The notes under the pieces are model-generated. The model ran no database searches, was not told the DNA's origin, and was given only the letters and a program-made list of their open reading frames with translations. Below, piece by piece: positions 1-4,913 of a DNA stretch of 7,787 nucleotides (position 1 is its first letter; each line of letters starts with the position of its first letter). The position numbers were made by a program, and so were the translations under genes. The DNA is from Spirochaetia bacterium (GTDB lineage Bacteria; Spirochaetota; Spirochaetia; Treponematales; Breznakiellaceae). The stretch is taken from positions 1 to 7,787 of the forward strand of contig BNUV01000109.1 in assembly GCA_025997615.1 (NCBI GenBank). The letters are read 5' to 3'.

Positions 1-60
1 TGGTTTTCGGCATCTGCCACTGCTATTCCATTATATCCTTGAATGACCCCATGAGGCCCG

Positions 61-75
61 CGGACTTTCAGTCCG
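61..75. repeat. 15-nt palindrome inserted in transposase relic (copy 1)
   Basis: CGGACT-TTC-AGTCCG forms a perfect 6-bp stem with a 3-nt loop. It sits between the ESAKI and PHGVIQGYN blocks of the transposase, where relatives have only about two residues. About 16 nt are therefore extra, and the reading frame shifts here. Confidence 0.75.
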
Positions 76-107
76 ATTGATCTTCGCGCTTTCATTATCG
101 GTTATGG

Positions 108-122
108 CGGACCTATGGTCCG
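108..122. repeat. 15-nt palindrome inserted in transposase relic (copy 2)
   Basis: CGGACC-TAT-GGTCCG forms a perfect 6-bp stem with a 3-nt loop. On the minus strand it adds about five codons (S-D-H-R-S) between EVRS and AITDNES, where relatives of the family run on directly. The insertion is a multiple of three and keeps the frame open. Confidence 0.75.
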
Positions 123-383
123 ACGATCGCACTTCATACCTCGTGCCGAATCTGAGCTTTGGGTCGTCCGCAAAAAATTGATCAATGTATTCTATCTTTT
201 TATTGATCCGTTCAATATGTTTTTTCCGTTGCTCCTTTGCCGCCTTTATTTCTTCCTTGCTCAGTTCGCAGTTGTTTTTATCTTCCGCATCAAGCTTTTT
301 ATGTCTCTCTATAAGCCGACTGCTCAAGGTGGCTAAATCGGCCTTCTTCTTTTTTAATTCGCCAATAGTTCCGGACCATTCTG

Positions 384-397
384 CGGACTAAAGTCCG
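384..397. repeat. 14-nt palindrome inserted in transposase relic (copy 3, carries a stop codon)
   Basis: CGGACT-AA-AGTCCG is a perfect inverted repeat. It falls inside the strongly conserved PSNAS-x-EWSGT stretch and adds about 15 nt (F-G-L-stop-S). The stop is TAG on the minus strand, and the frame continues correctly on the far side. The identical 14-mer recurs at 895-908 in non-coding DNA. Confidence 0.8.
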
Positions 398-744
398 AAC
401 GACGCGTTTGATGGCAGCTCGCACCCGTCTATCGCGAATAAGTCACCTTTAATCAACCCTAATTCGCTGCAATACAGCAAAACTTGAGTGAACACGTCTT
501 TTATCTTTTCGCTGTTCTTTGATATAAACTCCGCTATTACCGAAAAATGCGGCTCTATGTCCTCTGCAAGCGCTTTTACGGTCATGTTTTCTGTACACGC
601 TTTCGCCATTGGCCGCGAGGTTATTACTCCCCGCGAATAGCAATACAGTACTATCTTCAGCAAAACTCTGGGGCTTATTGCAGGCGTGCCGGTTATGTCA
701 TTGTGATAGTCCGCATCAAACTTCGATATGTCTATCTGCCTCAA

Positions 745-764
745 GGGGCTTTTCCGACAGTCTC
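745..764. repeat. IS end (terminal inverted repeat) of the transposase relic
   Basis: Read on the minus strand, this begins GAGACTGTCGGAAAAG and leads straight into the truncated transposase frame. The same sequence occurs twice, in opposite directions, in the 49-bp remnant at 1641-1689, which identifies it as the terminus of this IS type. AAC follows the outer boundary, just as AAC flanks the remnant at 1690-1692. The internal side is deleted, because a complete IS would have a leader and the first few dozen codons here. Confidence 0.7.
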
Positions 765-781
765 AACATACGCTATACGCG

Positions 782-796
782 CAGACCAAAGGTCTG
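782..796. repeat. 15-nt palindrome in left attC-like element
   Basis: CAGACC-AAA-GGTCTG is a perfect 6-bp stem with a 3-nt loop. It resembles the CGGACC...GGTCCG palindrome at 108-122, with the second base pair changed compensatorily. The right-hand fold-back element lacks it at the matching place between its TATATGC box and its CAGTAGCGG motif, as expected of an insertion. Confidence 0.6.
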
Positions 797-837
797 ACGC
801 CGCAGTAGCGGCTTGACCTACGAAAAAACGCCAAGAA

Positions 838-851
838 CCCGCTTGCGCGGG
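838..851. repeat. Conserved hairpin CCCGC-TTGC-GCGGG, left copy
   Basis: The 5-bp stem and TTGC loop are embedded in a block (831-855) that recurs at 1810-1834. The two copies differ at the middle stem pair (C-G here, T-A there), so pairing is preserved. Confidence 0.65.
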
Positions 852-894
852 GGAGGGCCTTTGGCCTTAGTGCGTTTTTTTCTCCGGCACATTG

Positions 895-908
895 CGGACT
901 AAAGTCCG
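895..908. repeat. 14-nt palindrome identical to the one in the transposase
   Basis: CGGACTAAAGTCCG is identical to 384-397 although the surroundings are unrelated (non-coding element against transposase gene). It is flanked by TTGCGG on the left (overlapping by one arm) and TTGCGG on the right (909-914), which could be a trace of the insertion. Confidence 0.7.
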
Positions 909-952
909 TTGCGGTTGCTGGAAACCTACGGTTTCCTTTATCGCAACCGCAA
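909..952. repeat. Nested hairpin: 10-bp stem enclosing a 17-nt palindrome
   Basis: TTGCGGTTGC (909-918) pairs perfectly with GCAACCGCAA (943-952). The enclosed sequence contains a second perfect hairpin, GGAAACC-TAC-GGTTTCC (920-936). This looks like a small palindrome placed inside the loop of an older hairpin. Confidence 0.7.
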
Positions 953-971
953 AAACGTCGTATAGCTTTCA

Positions 972-991
972 CGTTAGGCGAAATAAAAATC
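972..991. repeat. 20-bp inverted repeat, left boundary of the acetyltransferase unit
   Basis: CGTTAGGCGAAATAAAAATC matches the reverse complement of 1622-1641 at 19 of 20 positions. It includes the GTTAGGC core box and extends 12 bp into the unit. In an excised circle, or next to another such cassette, this would lengthen the attC stem beyond the core boxes. It could equally be the terminal repeat of a small transposon. Confidence 0.8.
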
Positions 992-1010
992 AGAAAATTT
1001 CCGGCGAATC

Positions 1011-1030
1011 GCCCTGCATCCATGCAGGGC
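1011..1030. repeat. 20-nt palindrome upstream of the acetyltransferase
   Basis: GCCCTGCAT-CC-ATGCAGGGC has a perfect 9-bp stem. It is similar in length and ends to the palindrome at 1591-1610 on the other side of the gene. It overlaps a shorter inverted repeat, GGCG-AAT-CGCC, at 1003-1013. Its function is unknown: no T-run follows it on the plus strand. Confidence 0.7.
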
Positions 1031-1043
1031 AAAAGAAAACATA

Positions 1044-1072
1044 TTGACATAAAATAAATTATAGGGTAAATT
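1044..1072 (+). promoter_or_regulatory. Sigma-70-type promoter of the acetyltransferase gene
   Basis: TTGACA (1044-1049), a 17-nt spacer and TAAATT (1067-1072, 4 of 6 consensus bases) precede the gene. A ribosome-binding site AGGAG (1087-1091) lies 6 nt before the ATG. The promoter lies inside the unit bounded by the inverted repeats, so the gene carries its own expression signals, unlike many integron cassette genes. Confidence 0.65.
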
Positions 1073-1097
1073 ATTATTAAAATTATAGGAGAATAAA

Positions 1098-1580
1098 ATG
1101 AATATAATTTTATTAAAGGCAACAGTTGAGAATGCAAATGAAATACATCAGATGCAATTAATTGCATTTAAAAAATTACTGGAAAAATATCAGGATTATG
1201 AAATTAGTCCTGGAAATGAAAAAGTGGAAAAAATTATTGGCAGAATAAAACAAGAAACGACGGATTATTATATAATAAAATTTAACGGTAAATCAGTTGG
1301 TGCAATAAGAATAAATAAAATAGACAATGGAAATAAATGTAGAATTTCACCAATATTTATAATACCAGAATATCAAAATAGAGGAATAGCACAAGAAACA
1401 TTTAAAATAATTGAGAAAAAATATAATCCAAAGGAAGGTTGGTGTTTAGACACAATATTACAAGAAGAAGGAAATTGTTATTTATATGAAAAAATAGGTT
1501 ATAAAAAGACTGGAAAAATAGAAAAAATAAATGAAAGAATGGATATAGTATATTATGAAAAAGAAAGTATAAATGGCTAA
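1098..1580 (+). CDS. GNAT-family N-acetyltransferase (AT-rich, cassette-like)
   Basis: This 160-residue protein has the length and layout of a single-domain GNAT acetyltransferase, which moves an acetyl group from acetyl-CoA to an amine. Residues 84-98 form motif A: the beta4 strand PIFIIPEY followed by the pyrophosphate-binding loop Q93-N-R-G96-I-A98. Motif B follows in the C-terminal third (NCYLYEKIGYKKTGKIEK). The substrate cannot be told from sequence. The ATG is fixed by AGGAG six bases upstream. The gene is strikingly AT-rich (about 23% GC in the stretch 1141-1200) against a GC-rich surrounding, with AAA/ATA/TTA-dominated codons, a clear sign of foreign origin. It is alone between inverted repeats carrying integron core boxes. 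Acetyltransferases are common cargo of integron cassettes. GNAT call confident, role unknown. Confidence 0.88.
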   Translation: MNIILLKATVENANEIHQMQLIAFKKLLEKYQDYEISPGNEKVEKIIGRIKQETTDYYIIKFNGKSVGAIRINKIDNGNKCRISPIFIIPEYQNRGIAQETFKIIEKKYNPKEGWCLDTILQEEGNCYLYEKIGYKKTGKIEKINERMDIVYYEKESING

Positions 1581-1590
1581 AGTAAAGCTC

Positions 1591-1610
1591 GCCCGCCATT
1601 CATGACGGGC
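1591..1610 (+). repeat. 20-nt palindrome just after the acetyltransferase stop
   Basis: GCCCGCCAT-TC-ATGACGGGC pairs over nine positions with one mismatch, and the outer CGCCCG/CGGGCG pairing extends it slightly. It begins 10 nt after the stop codon and may act as a transcription terminator, although no immediate T-run follows (ATTTTT comes only at 1623-1628). It mirrors the palindrome at 1011-1030. Confidence 0.6.
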
Positions 1611-1621
1611 GCTTCATAACA

Positions 1622-1641
1622 GATTTTTACTTCGCCTAACG
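1622..1641. repeat. 20-bp inverted repeat, right boundary of the acetyltransferase unit
   Basis: GATTTTTACTTCGCCTAACG is the inverted partner of 972-991, with one mismatch. It contains GCCTAAC (1634-1640), a canonical R'' core box. The IS remnant begins at its last base. Confidence 0.8.
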
Positions 1642-1689
1642 AGGCTGTCGGAAAAGTCATTTTGCATGAAAGGGTTTTCCGACAGTCTC
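1641..1689. mobile_element. 49-bp IS remnant: two inverted ends back to back
   Basis: GAGGCTGTCGGAAAAG at the left and TTTTCCGACAGTCTC at the right are inverted copies of the IS end at 745-764, separated by about 18 bp. AAC occurs on both sides (1638-1640 and 1690-1692), a possible 3-bp target duplication. It is either a miniature non-autonomous element or an internally deleted IS. It splits the R'' box of the right attC-like element from its spacer. Confidence 0.7.
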
Positions 1690-1816
1690 AACAGGGCTGT
1701 ATATGCTGCGCCGCCAGTAGCGGGATTGGCATATACAACTAAAACGCTCACCCCAGAAGGGCTGCGGAGGTGGACTCCACCAGCTTTTTTTGCCAGCCCG
1801 GTCCCGCTCCCAAGAG

Positions 1817-1830
1817 CCTGCTTGCGCAGG
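1817..1830. repeat. Conserved hairpin CCTGC-TTGC-GCAGG, right copy
   Basis: This is the partner of the hairpin at 838-851. The preceding CCAAGAG and following GGAG are shared with the left copy, and the middle stem pair is T-A instead of C-G, a compensatory change. Confidence 0.65.
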
Positions 1831-1918
1831 GGAGTGGAGGCTGATCTAATGGGAAGGCAGAGAGAGCCCTCTGGTTTTTCTTGACTTTTTTAACGATTTG
1901 CTGTTAGGTAATACTACC

Positions 1919-2932
1919 GTGACAAATGAGCTTAAAAACGAAGCCCAGGCGGAGATGCTTTTTAACCGTCTGCAAAAACGGCAGAAGCACCTGCGAAAAT
2001 GGGCGGCCCGCATTGGCGCCGAGGCCTACCGTCTCTACGACCGGGATATTCCGGAAATTCCCCTGGCCCTGGACTGGTACAAGGATGCCGCCTCCGGGGC
2101 TTTGTACCGGAGGCCTTACGAAAAGGACGAGGCCGAGGAGGAGCGCTGGCTTTCGCTGATGAAGAAAGCGGCGGCAGAGGCGCTGAAAATCGGGCAGGAT
2201 CGCCTCTTTTTCAGGGAACGGAAACCGCAGCGCCGGAACAACCAGTATCATAAAATTGATGATAAAAGTTTTATTCAGGATGTGCGAGAGGGCGGCCATC
2301 TTTTTCGGGTGAATCTTTCGGACTACCTTGACACGGGGCTTTTCCCGGACCGCCGGAAAATGCGGGCTTTAATAGGCTCGGAAGCTGCGGGGAAACGGGT
2401 GCTCAACCTTTTCTGCTACACCGCATCTTTTTCCGTGTACGCGGCCTCTGGAGGTGCCTCTGCGGTGGATTCGGTGGATATGTCCCGGACCTATCTTGAC
2501 TGGGCGGCGGTGAACTTCAGCCTTAACCATCTGGATGCCCGCATCGTGGAGGGCCGGGATTTTTTCAGGTCTCCTCAAGACCGGGGCGGCTCCCAAAACC
2601 GCCTTATCCGGGCCGAGGCGCTCTCTTTTCTGGATCACGCTGCCCGGGCCGGTCTCCGCTGGGACATCATTATTCTTGATCCGCCGAGTTTTTCCAATTC
2701 CAAAAAAATGACAGGCACGCTGGACATCAAACGGGATTATCAAAACCTTATTTCCCGCTGTCTGGAGCTTCTGGAAAAAAACGGAACGCTGTGGTTCAGC
2801 GCCAATGCCCGGCATTTCAAATTAAATGATGATGGTTTCCCCGGCTTTACCGTACGGGAGATGGATGCGGAAATTACCGATGAAGATTTCAGGGGGAGGA
2901 AAATTCCCCGGTGTTATACTTTTCGCCGCTAA
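1919..2932 (+). CDS. rlmK: RlmK-type 23S rRNA methyltransferase (stand-alone)
   Basis: The protein matches the C-terminal RlmK half of E. coli RlmKL, which makes m7G2069 in 23S rRNA from S-adenosylmethionine. Conserved blocks in order are FNRLQKRQKHLRKWA and AYRLYDRDIPE near the N-terminus, NQYHKIDDKSF, NLSDYLDTGLFPDRR, the SAM-binding motif VLNLFCYTASFSVYA (about residue 161), VDMSRTYLDWA, and the catalytic-type DPPSFSNSKKM (about 254). The RlmL half, with its THUMP domain, is absent, so this is a single-activity version. The start is uncertain. GTG at 1919 follows a weak AGGT; ATG at 1955 follows AGGCGGAG and coincides with the family's domain start; a TTG at 1898 is also in frame but would overlap the attC-like R' box. 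The native upstream region seems replaced by the mobile block, and no convincing promoter is seen. Confidence 0.85.
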   Translation: MTNELKNEAQAEMLFNRLQKRQKHLRKWAARIGAEAYRLYDRDIPEIPLALDWYKDAASGALYRRPYEKDEAEEERWLSLMKKAAAEALKIGQDRLFFRERKPQRRNNQYHKIDDKSFIQDVREGGHLFRVNLSDYLDTGLFPDRRKMRALIGSEAAGKRVLNLFCYTASFSVYAASGGASAVDSVDMSRTYLDWAAVNFSLNHLDARIVEGRDFFRSPQDRGGSQNRLIRAEALSFLDHAARAGLRWDIIILDPPSFSNSKKMTGTLDIKRDYQNLISRCLELLEKNGTLWFSANARHFKLNDDGFPGFTVREMDAEITDEDFRGRKIPRCYTFRR

Positions 2933-4242
2933 CAAGAATACGCCAGGGCCCGAAAACCTTTTCGTTTTAAGTCGCCCAGCCGGGTGTAGCCCTTGGGCTT
3001 TTTGCGGTCGAACCGTTCCGCCTCGGTAGAGGAAAGGCCCACCAGGGCGATGCCGTCTTTTGCTAAAAGTTGATCAAAGCTTTCCCAAAGCGCTTCATGA
3101 TAGCTTGTTTGGGGGATGATCTCCGGAAAGGCGGCGATGAGGCTGTAGCCATTTACCGCGGCGGCGCGGAGTTTTTCCCCGTCCAAAAACGGATCAACGG
3201 CGCTGATGATTTGAACTTGGCGCGGGGGGAAATGATTGCGGCCGGGATCTTTGGCATTATGCAGCGCCGCTTCCAGGGCTAAAATGTTCCTGCCGGAAAG
3301 GACAAAGGCGGTATCTTTCATCGAAAACCGGGCCGCAAGCCAGGCGGAAAAATGCCCCTGTCCGCCCTCGTGGATAAGGACCGAATTCAAAATGGTGCCG
3401 GGCAAATGCGAGGGGGCTTCCATGAGCCGGGAAAAAAGTTTTGCCGCCGCCTGAATCTCACCGCCGGGGCTGTCAAAATCCGCCGCGCCGTGGATTGTTT
3501 CCAGTTGGTAGCTTGTATCCTCCATGGTGTACACCGCATTCGCCCGCCGGTAAAAAGAATGATCCTGAAAAAAAGATTTTCCGATAGCCGTTGGTTTTGC
3601 GCAGCCGGTATCCGCACTTGAAGCTGAGGGGCCGTAGAGAAAAACATGATGCCCCGGCCCTTCGGTTTCCCCCAGCAGGGGCGCATTGGCGGCGGCGATC
3701 GCCCCACGGAAAAATTCCTCCAGGGGATTCACCACCACGATGAGGCACCGGCCCCCGTCATTGAGCAATCCCGCAGAACGAAAAACAAAATCTTCAAGGA
3801 CAGGTTTTCCTGCCTTGGCAGGAACATTGGACAGGATCAAATCCCAGCGGCTTTCCGGGGGACCCGCCAAAAGCGGCTCGGTATGGGCCTCGAAAAGATC
3901 CGCCGGAATACCATTTTGCCGGGCATTGTATTCGGTAAAGACCCGGGCCAGCTCGTCACGGTCCTGGGCCCGGACAGCACCGCCGGGGCCGGGAAAAGAG
4001 GCCGCCGCGCAGATACCGATAACGCCGATACCGCATCCGGCATCCAGAATCATTTTGGGGGGAGGGCGATCCGTTTGAGTATCATCATCGATCATCCGGG
4101 AAAAAAAGCGGAGCAACAGGGCAGTCCCCGCATCAATTCCGGCGGAGCTGAAAAGGCCCTGGGAAAGGGCAAAAGCATAATCACGGCCCCTGAACCTGAA
4201 AGAAACTTCCTTCGTCCCAAAGGCTGCAATATAAGCCTCCAC
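2929..4242 (-). CDS. RsmC-like class I SAM-dependent methyltransferase, two-domain
   Basis: The N-terminal half (about residues 1-200 of 437) is an MTS-type methyltransferase close to the catalytic domain of RsmC/RlmG, which make m2G in rRNA. It shows GLFSSAGIDAGTALLL (29-44, like FSRDGLDVGSQLLL of RsmC), SAM motif I LDAGCGIGVIG (66-76) and SNVPAKAG (138-145) at the place of the NPPF catalytic motif. The middle proline is kept but the first is V. The C-terminal half (about 240-437) looks like a second, degenerate Rossmann methyltransferase lobe (VLIHEGGQGHFSAWLAAR). In E. coli RsmC the active domain is the C-terminal one, so the order here is reversed. The start is GTG, with AAGGG overlapping the efp stop nine bases upstream, so translation is probably coupled to efp. 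The target RNA is unproven. Confidence 0.75.
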   Translation of the reverse strand: MEAYIAAFGTKEVSFRFRGRDYAFALSQGLFSSAGIDAGTALLLRFFSRMIDDDTQTDRPPPKMILDAGCGIGVIGICAAASFPGPGGAVRAQDRDELARVFTEYNARQNGIPADLFEAHTEPLLAGPPESRWDLILSNVPAKAGKPVLEDFVFRSAGLLNDGGRCLIVVVNPLEEFFRGAIAAANAPLLGETEGPGHHVFLYGPSASSADTGCAKPTAIGKSFFQDHSFYRRANAVYTMEDTSYQLETIHGAADFDSPGGEIQAAAKLFSRLMEAPSHLPGTILNSVLIHEGGQGHFSAWLAARFSMKDTAFVLSGRNILALEAALHNAKDPGRNHFPPRQVQIISAVDPFLDGEKLRAAAVNGYSLIAAFPEIIPQTSYHEALWESFDQLLAKDGIALVGLSSTEAERFDRKKPKGYTRLGDLKRKGFRALAYSC

Positions 4243-4251
4243 GTCCGGCCC

Positions 4252-4815
4252 TTAGCTGTTGACCCGTTCCACGTATTCGTTAGTCTCGGTATTGACAAGA
4301 ATTTTTTCGCCCTGCTTGATGAACAGGGGCACCCGCACGGTCAGGCCCGTTTCGGTGGTCACCGGCTTCGTGGCTCCGGAAACCGTGTCGCCTTTAACAT
4401 AATTTTCCGATTCGGCCACGGTGAAAATCACCTTGTAGGGAATTTTTATGTCGATGACTTTTCCTTCCCAAATGGTCAATTCGTAGACATCGCCATCTTT
4501 AAGGTAGAGCTTTTTTTCTTCCATTTCGCTGATAGGCACCTCGTGCTGATCAAAGGTTTCATTATCCATGAAATGAAAATTATCCTGATCCGCATACTGG
4601 TACTGACATTTGTGGACATCCACCTGGGCGTCCTCAATTTCCTGCTGGGTAGGGATGGTCAGCGTCAAAACTGCGCCGTCTTTAATGCTCTTCATCTTTA
4701 TCCGGGCAATGGCGGTTCCCTTGCCGGGATTATGAAATTCCCGTTCTACCACCAGATATGGCTGCCCCTTCTGGAGCAAACAACTTCCCTTGACAATATC
4801 GCCGCCTCGTATCAT
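4252..4815 (-). CDS. efp: Elongation factor P
   Basis: At 187 residues this has the usual EF-P length and three-domain layout: an N-terminal KOW-like domain (MIRGGDIVKGSCLLQKGQPYLVVE), an OB domain (VPISEMEEKKLYLKDGDVYELTIWEGKVIDIKIP) and the C-terminal OB domain with the EF-P signature (GATKPVTTETGLTVRVPLFIKQGEKILVNTETNEYVERV). EF-P binds the ribosome between the P and E sites and relieves stalling at consecutive prolines. The loop tip is NPGKGTA with Lys32, matching the lysine modified by EpmA/EpmB in enterobacteria; whether it is modified here cannot be seen. GAGG lies five bases before the ATG. The gene starts 25 bp after tRNA-Glu on the same strand with no terminator between, so tRNA, efp and the downstream methyltransferase are probably one transcript. 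Confidence 0.95.
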   Translation of the reverse strand: MIRGGDIVKGSCLLQKGQPYLVVEREFHNPGKGTAIARIKMKSIKDGAVLTLTIPTQQEIEDAQVDVHKCQYQYADQDNFHFMDNETFDQHEVPISEMEEKKLYLKDGDVYELTIWEGKVIDIKIPYKVIFTVAESENYVKGDTVSGATKPVTTETGLTVRVPLFIKQGEKILVNTETNEYVERVNS

Positions 4816-4840
4816 GTATTCCTCACTAGATTGCTTGTTA

Positions 4841-4912
4841 CATCTCCTGGGGGAGTCGAACCCCCGTTGTCGGGATGAAAACCCGATGTCCTAACCACTA
4901 GACGAAGGAGAC
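4841..4912 (-). tRNA. tRNA-Glu (anticodon TTC)
   Basis: A full cloverleaf reads on the minus strand: acceptor GTCTCCT paired with AGGAGAT (G1-T72 wobble) and discriminator G; D arm GTC...GAC; anticodon stem TCGGG/CCCGA with loop TTTTCAT, anticodon TTC at 4879-4877; a 4-base variable loop; and T arm GGGGG-TTCGACT-CCCCC. The 3' CCA is not encoded. It reads GAA/GAG codons. Its promoter is at 4948-4976 and efp follows. Confidence 0.97.
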
Positions 4913-4913
4913 T

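Larger units (their letters stand above)
1..746 (-). pseudogene. Decayed IS1182-type transposase, partial at both ends
   Basis: Read on the minus strand from about 744 down to base 1, the translation matches DDE transposases of the IS1182 type: an N-terminal DUF772-like block (RQIDISKFDADYHND, SPRVLLKIVLYCYSRG), then FAIDGCELPSNAS, EWSGT, a lysine-rich coiled stretch, ITDNESAKI and PHGVIQGYNGIAVADAEN. The gene is dead. About 35-45 N-terminal residues are missing because the reading frame begins straight after the IS end at 745-764. An in-frame TAG lies at about 388-390, inside a short palindrome. A second palindrome at 108-122 adds about five residues. A third at 61-75 shifts the frame, since the HGVIQGYN block continues in another frame. 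The C-terminal catalytic part lies beyond the window edge. Family membership rests on remembered conserved blocks. I am confident it is a transposase relic and fairly confident of the IS1182 group. Confidence 0.85.
761..979. other. attC-like fold-back element, left copy (219 nt)
   Basis: The 3' end is GTTAGGC (973-979), a canonical integron R' core (GTTRRRY). The 5' end is TCTCAAC (761-767), an imperfect R'' core (RYYYAAC) whose first bases belong to the IS end. Just inside lies an 8-bp inverted pair, GCTATACG (772-779) and CGTATAGC (959-966), placed like the L''/L' boxes. The interior folds into further arms: 782-796, 799-812, 822-831 with 872-882 (one extra T), 838-851 inside that arm, 895-908, and 909-918 with 943-952. 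The element is longer than the usual attC range (about 57-141 nt). The integron reading is an inference from core boxes and symmetry; a different kind of structured repeat is possible. Confidence 0.5.
1634..1909. other. attC-like fold-back element, right copy, interrupted by an IS remnant
   Basis: It begins with the canonical R'' box GCCTAAC (1634-1640) and ends with the R' box GTTAGGT (1903-1909). If the 49-bp IS remnant (1641-1689) and one AAC copy are removed, the left part reads GCCTAAC, a five-base spacer AGGGC, then TGTATATGC. The outer ends GCCTAACAG and CTGTTAGGT pair over nine positions with one G-T. Inside, TGTATATGC (1698-1706) pairs with GCATATACA (1729-1737) around CCGC-CAGTA-GCGG, and further hairpins lie at 1769-1781 and 1817-1830. 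The size without the remnant is about 224 nt, close to the left copy. Two core boxes support an attC reading; the length and the complex interior do not. Confidence 0.5.

Noticed and set aside
782..1030. CRISPR-like array of short repeats
   Set aside because: The units differ in sequence and size, are palindromic rather than direct repeats, and have no regular spacers or cas genes.
763..1167. Minus-strand open frame of about 134 codons
   Set aside because: It crosses the palindrome-rich fold-back element and the acetyltransferase promoter antisense; low-complexity product with no family resemblance.
1881..1909. Promoter for rlmK using TTGACT at 1881
   Set aside because: The -10 at the proper spacing is TTAGGT, a very poor match that is better explained as the R' core box.
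3807..3824. 18-nt palindrome TTCCTGCC-TT-GGCAGGAA
   Set aside because: It lies in the RsmC-like coding sequence and encodes the conserved VPAKAG motif without disturbing it, so it is probably chance rather than an inserted palindrome.
3646..4878. Long plus-strand open frame of about 410 codons
   Set aside because: It is antisense to the clearly recognisable efp and RsmC-like genes and the tRNA, shows no conserved motif, and is explained by GC-rich third positions of the genes on the other strand.
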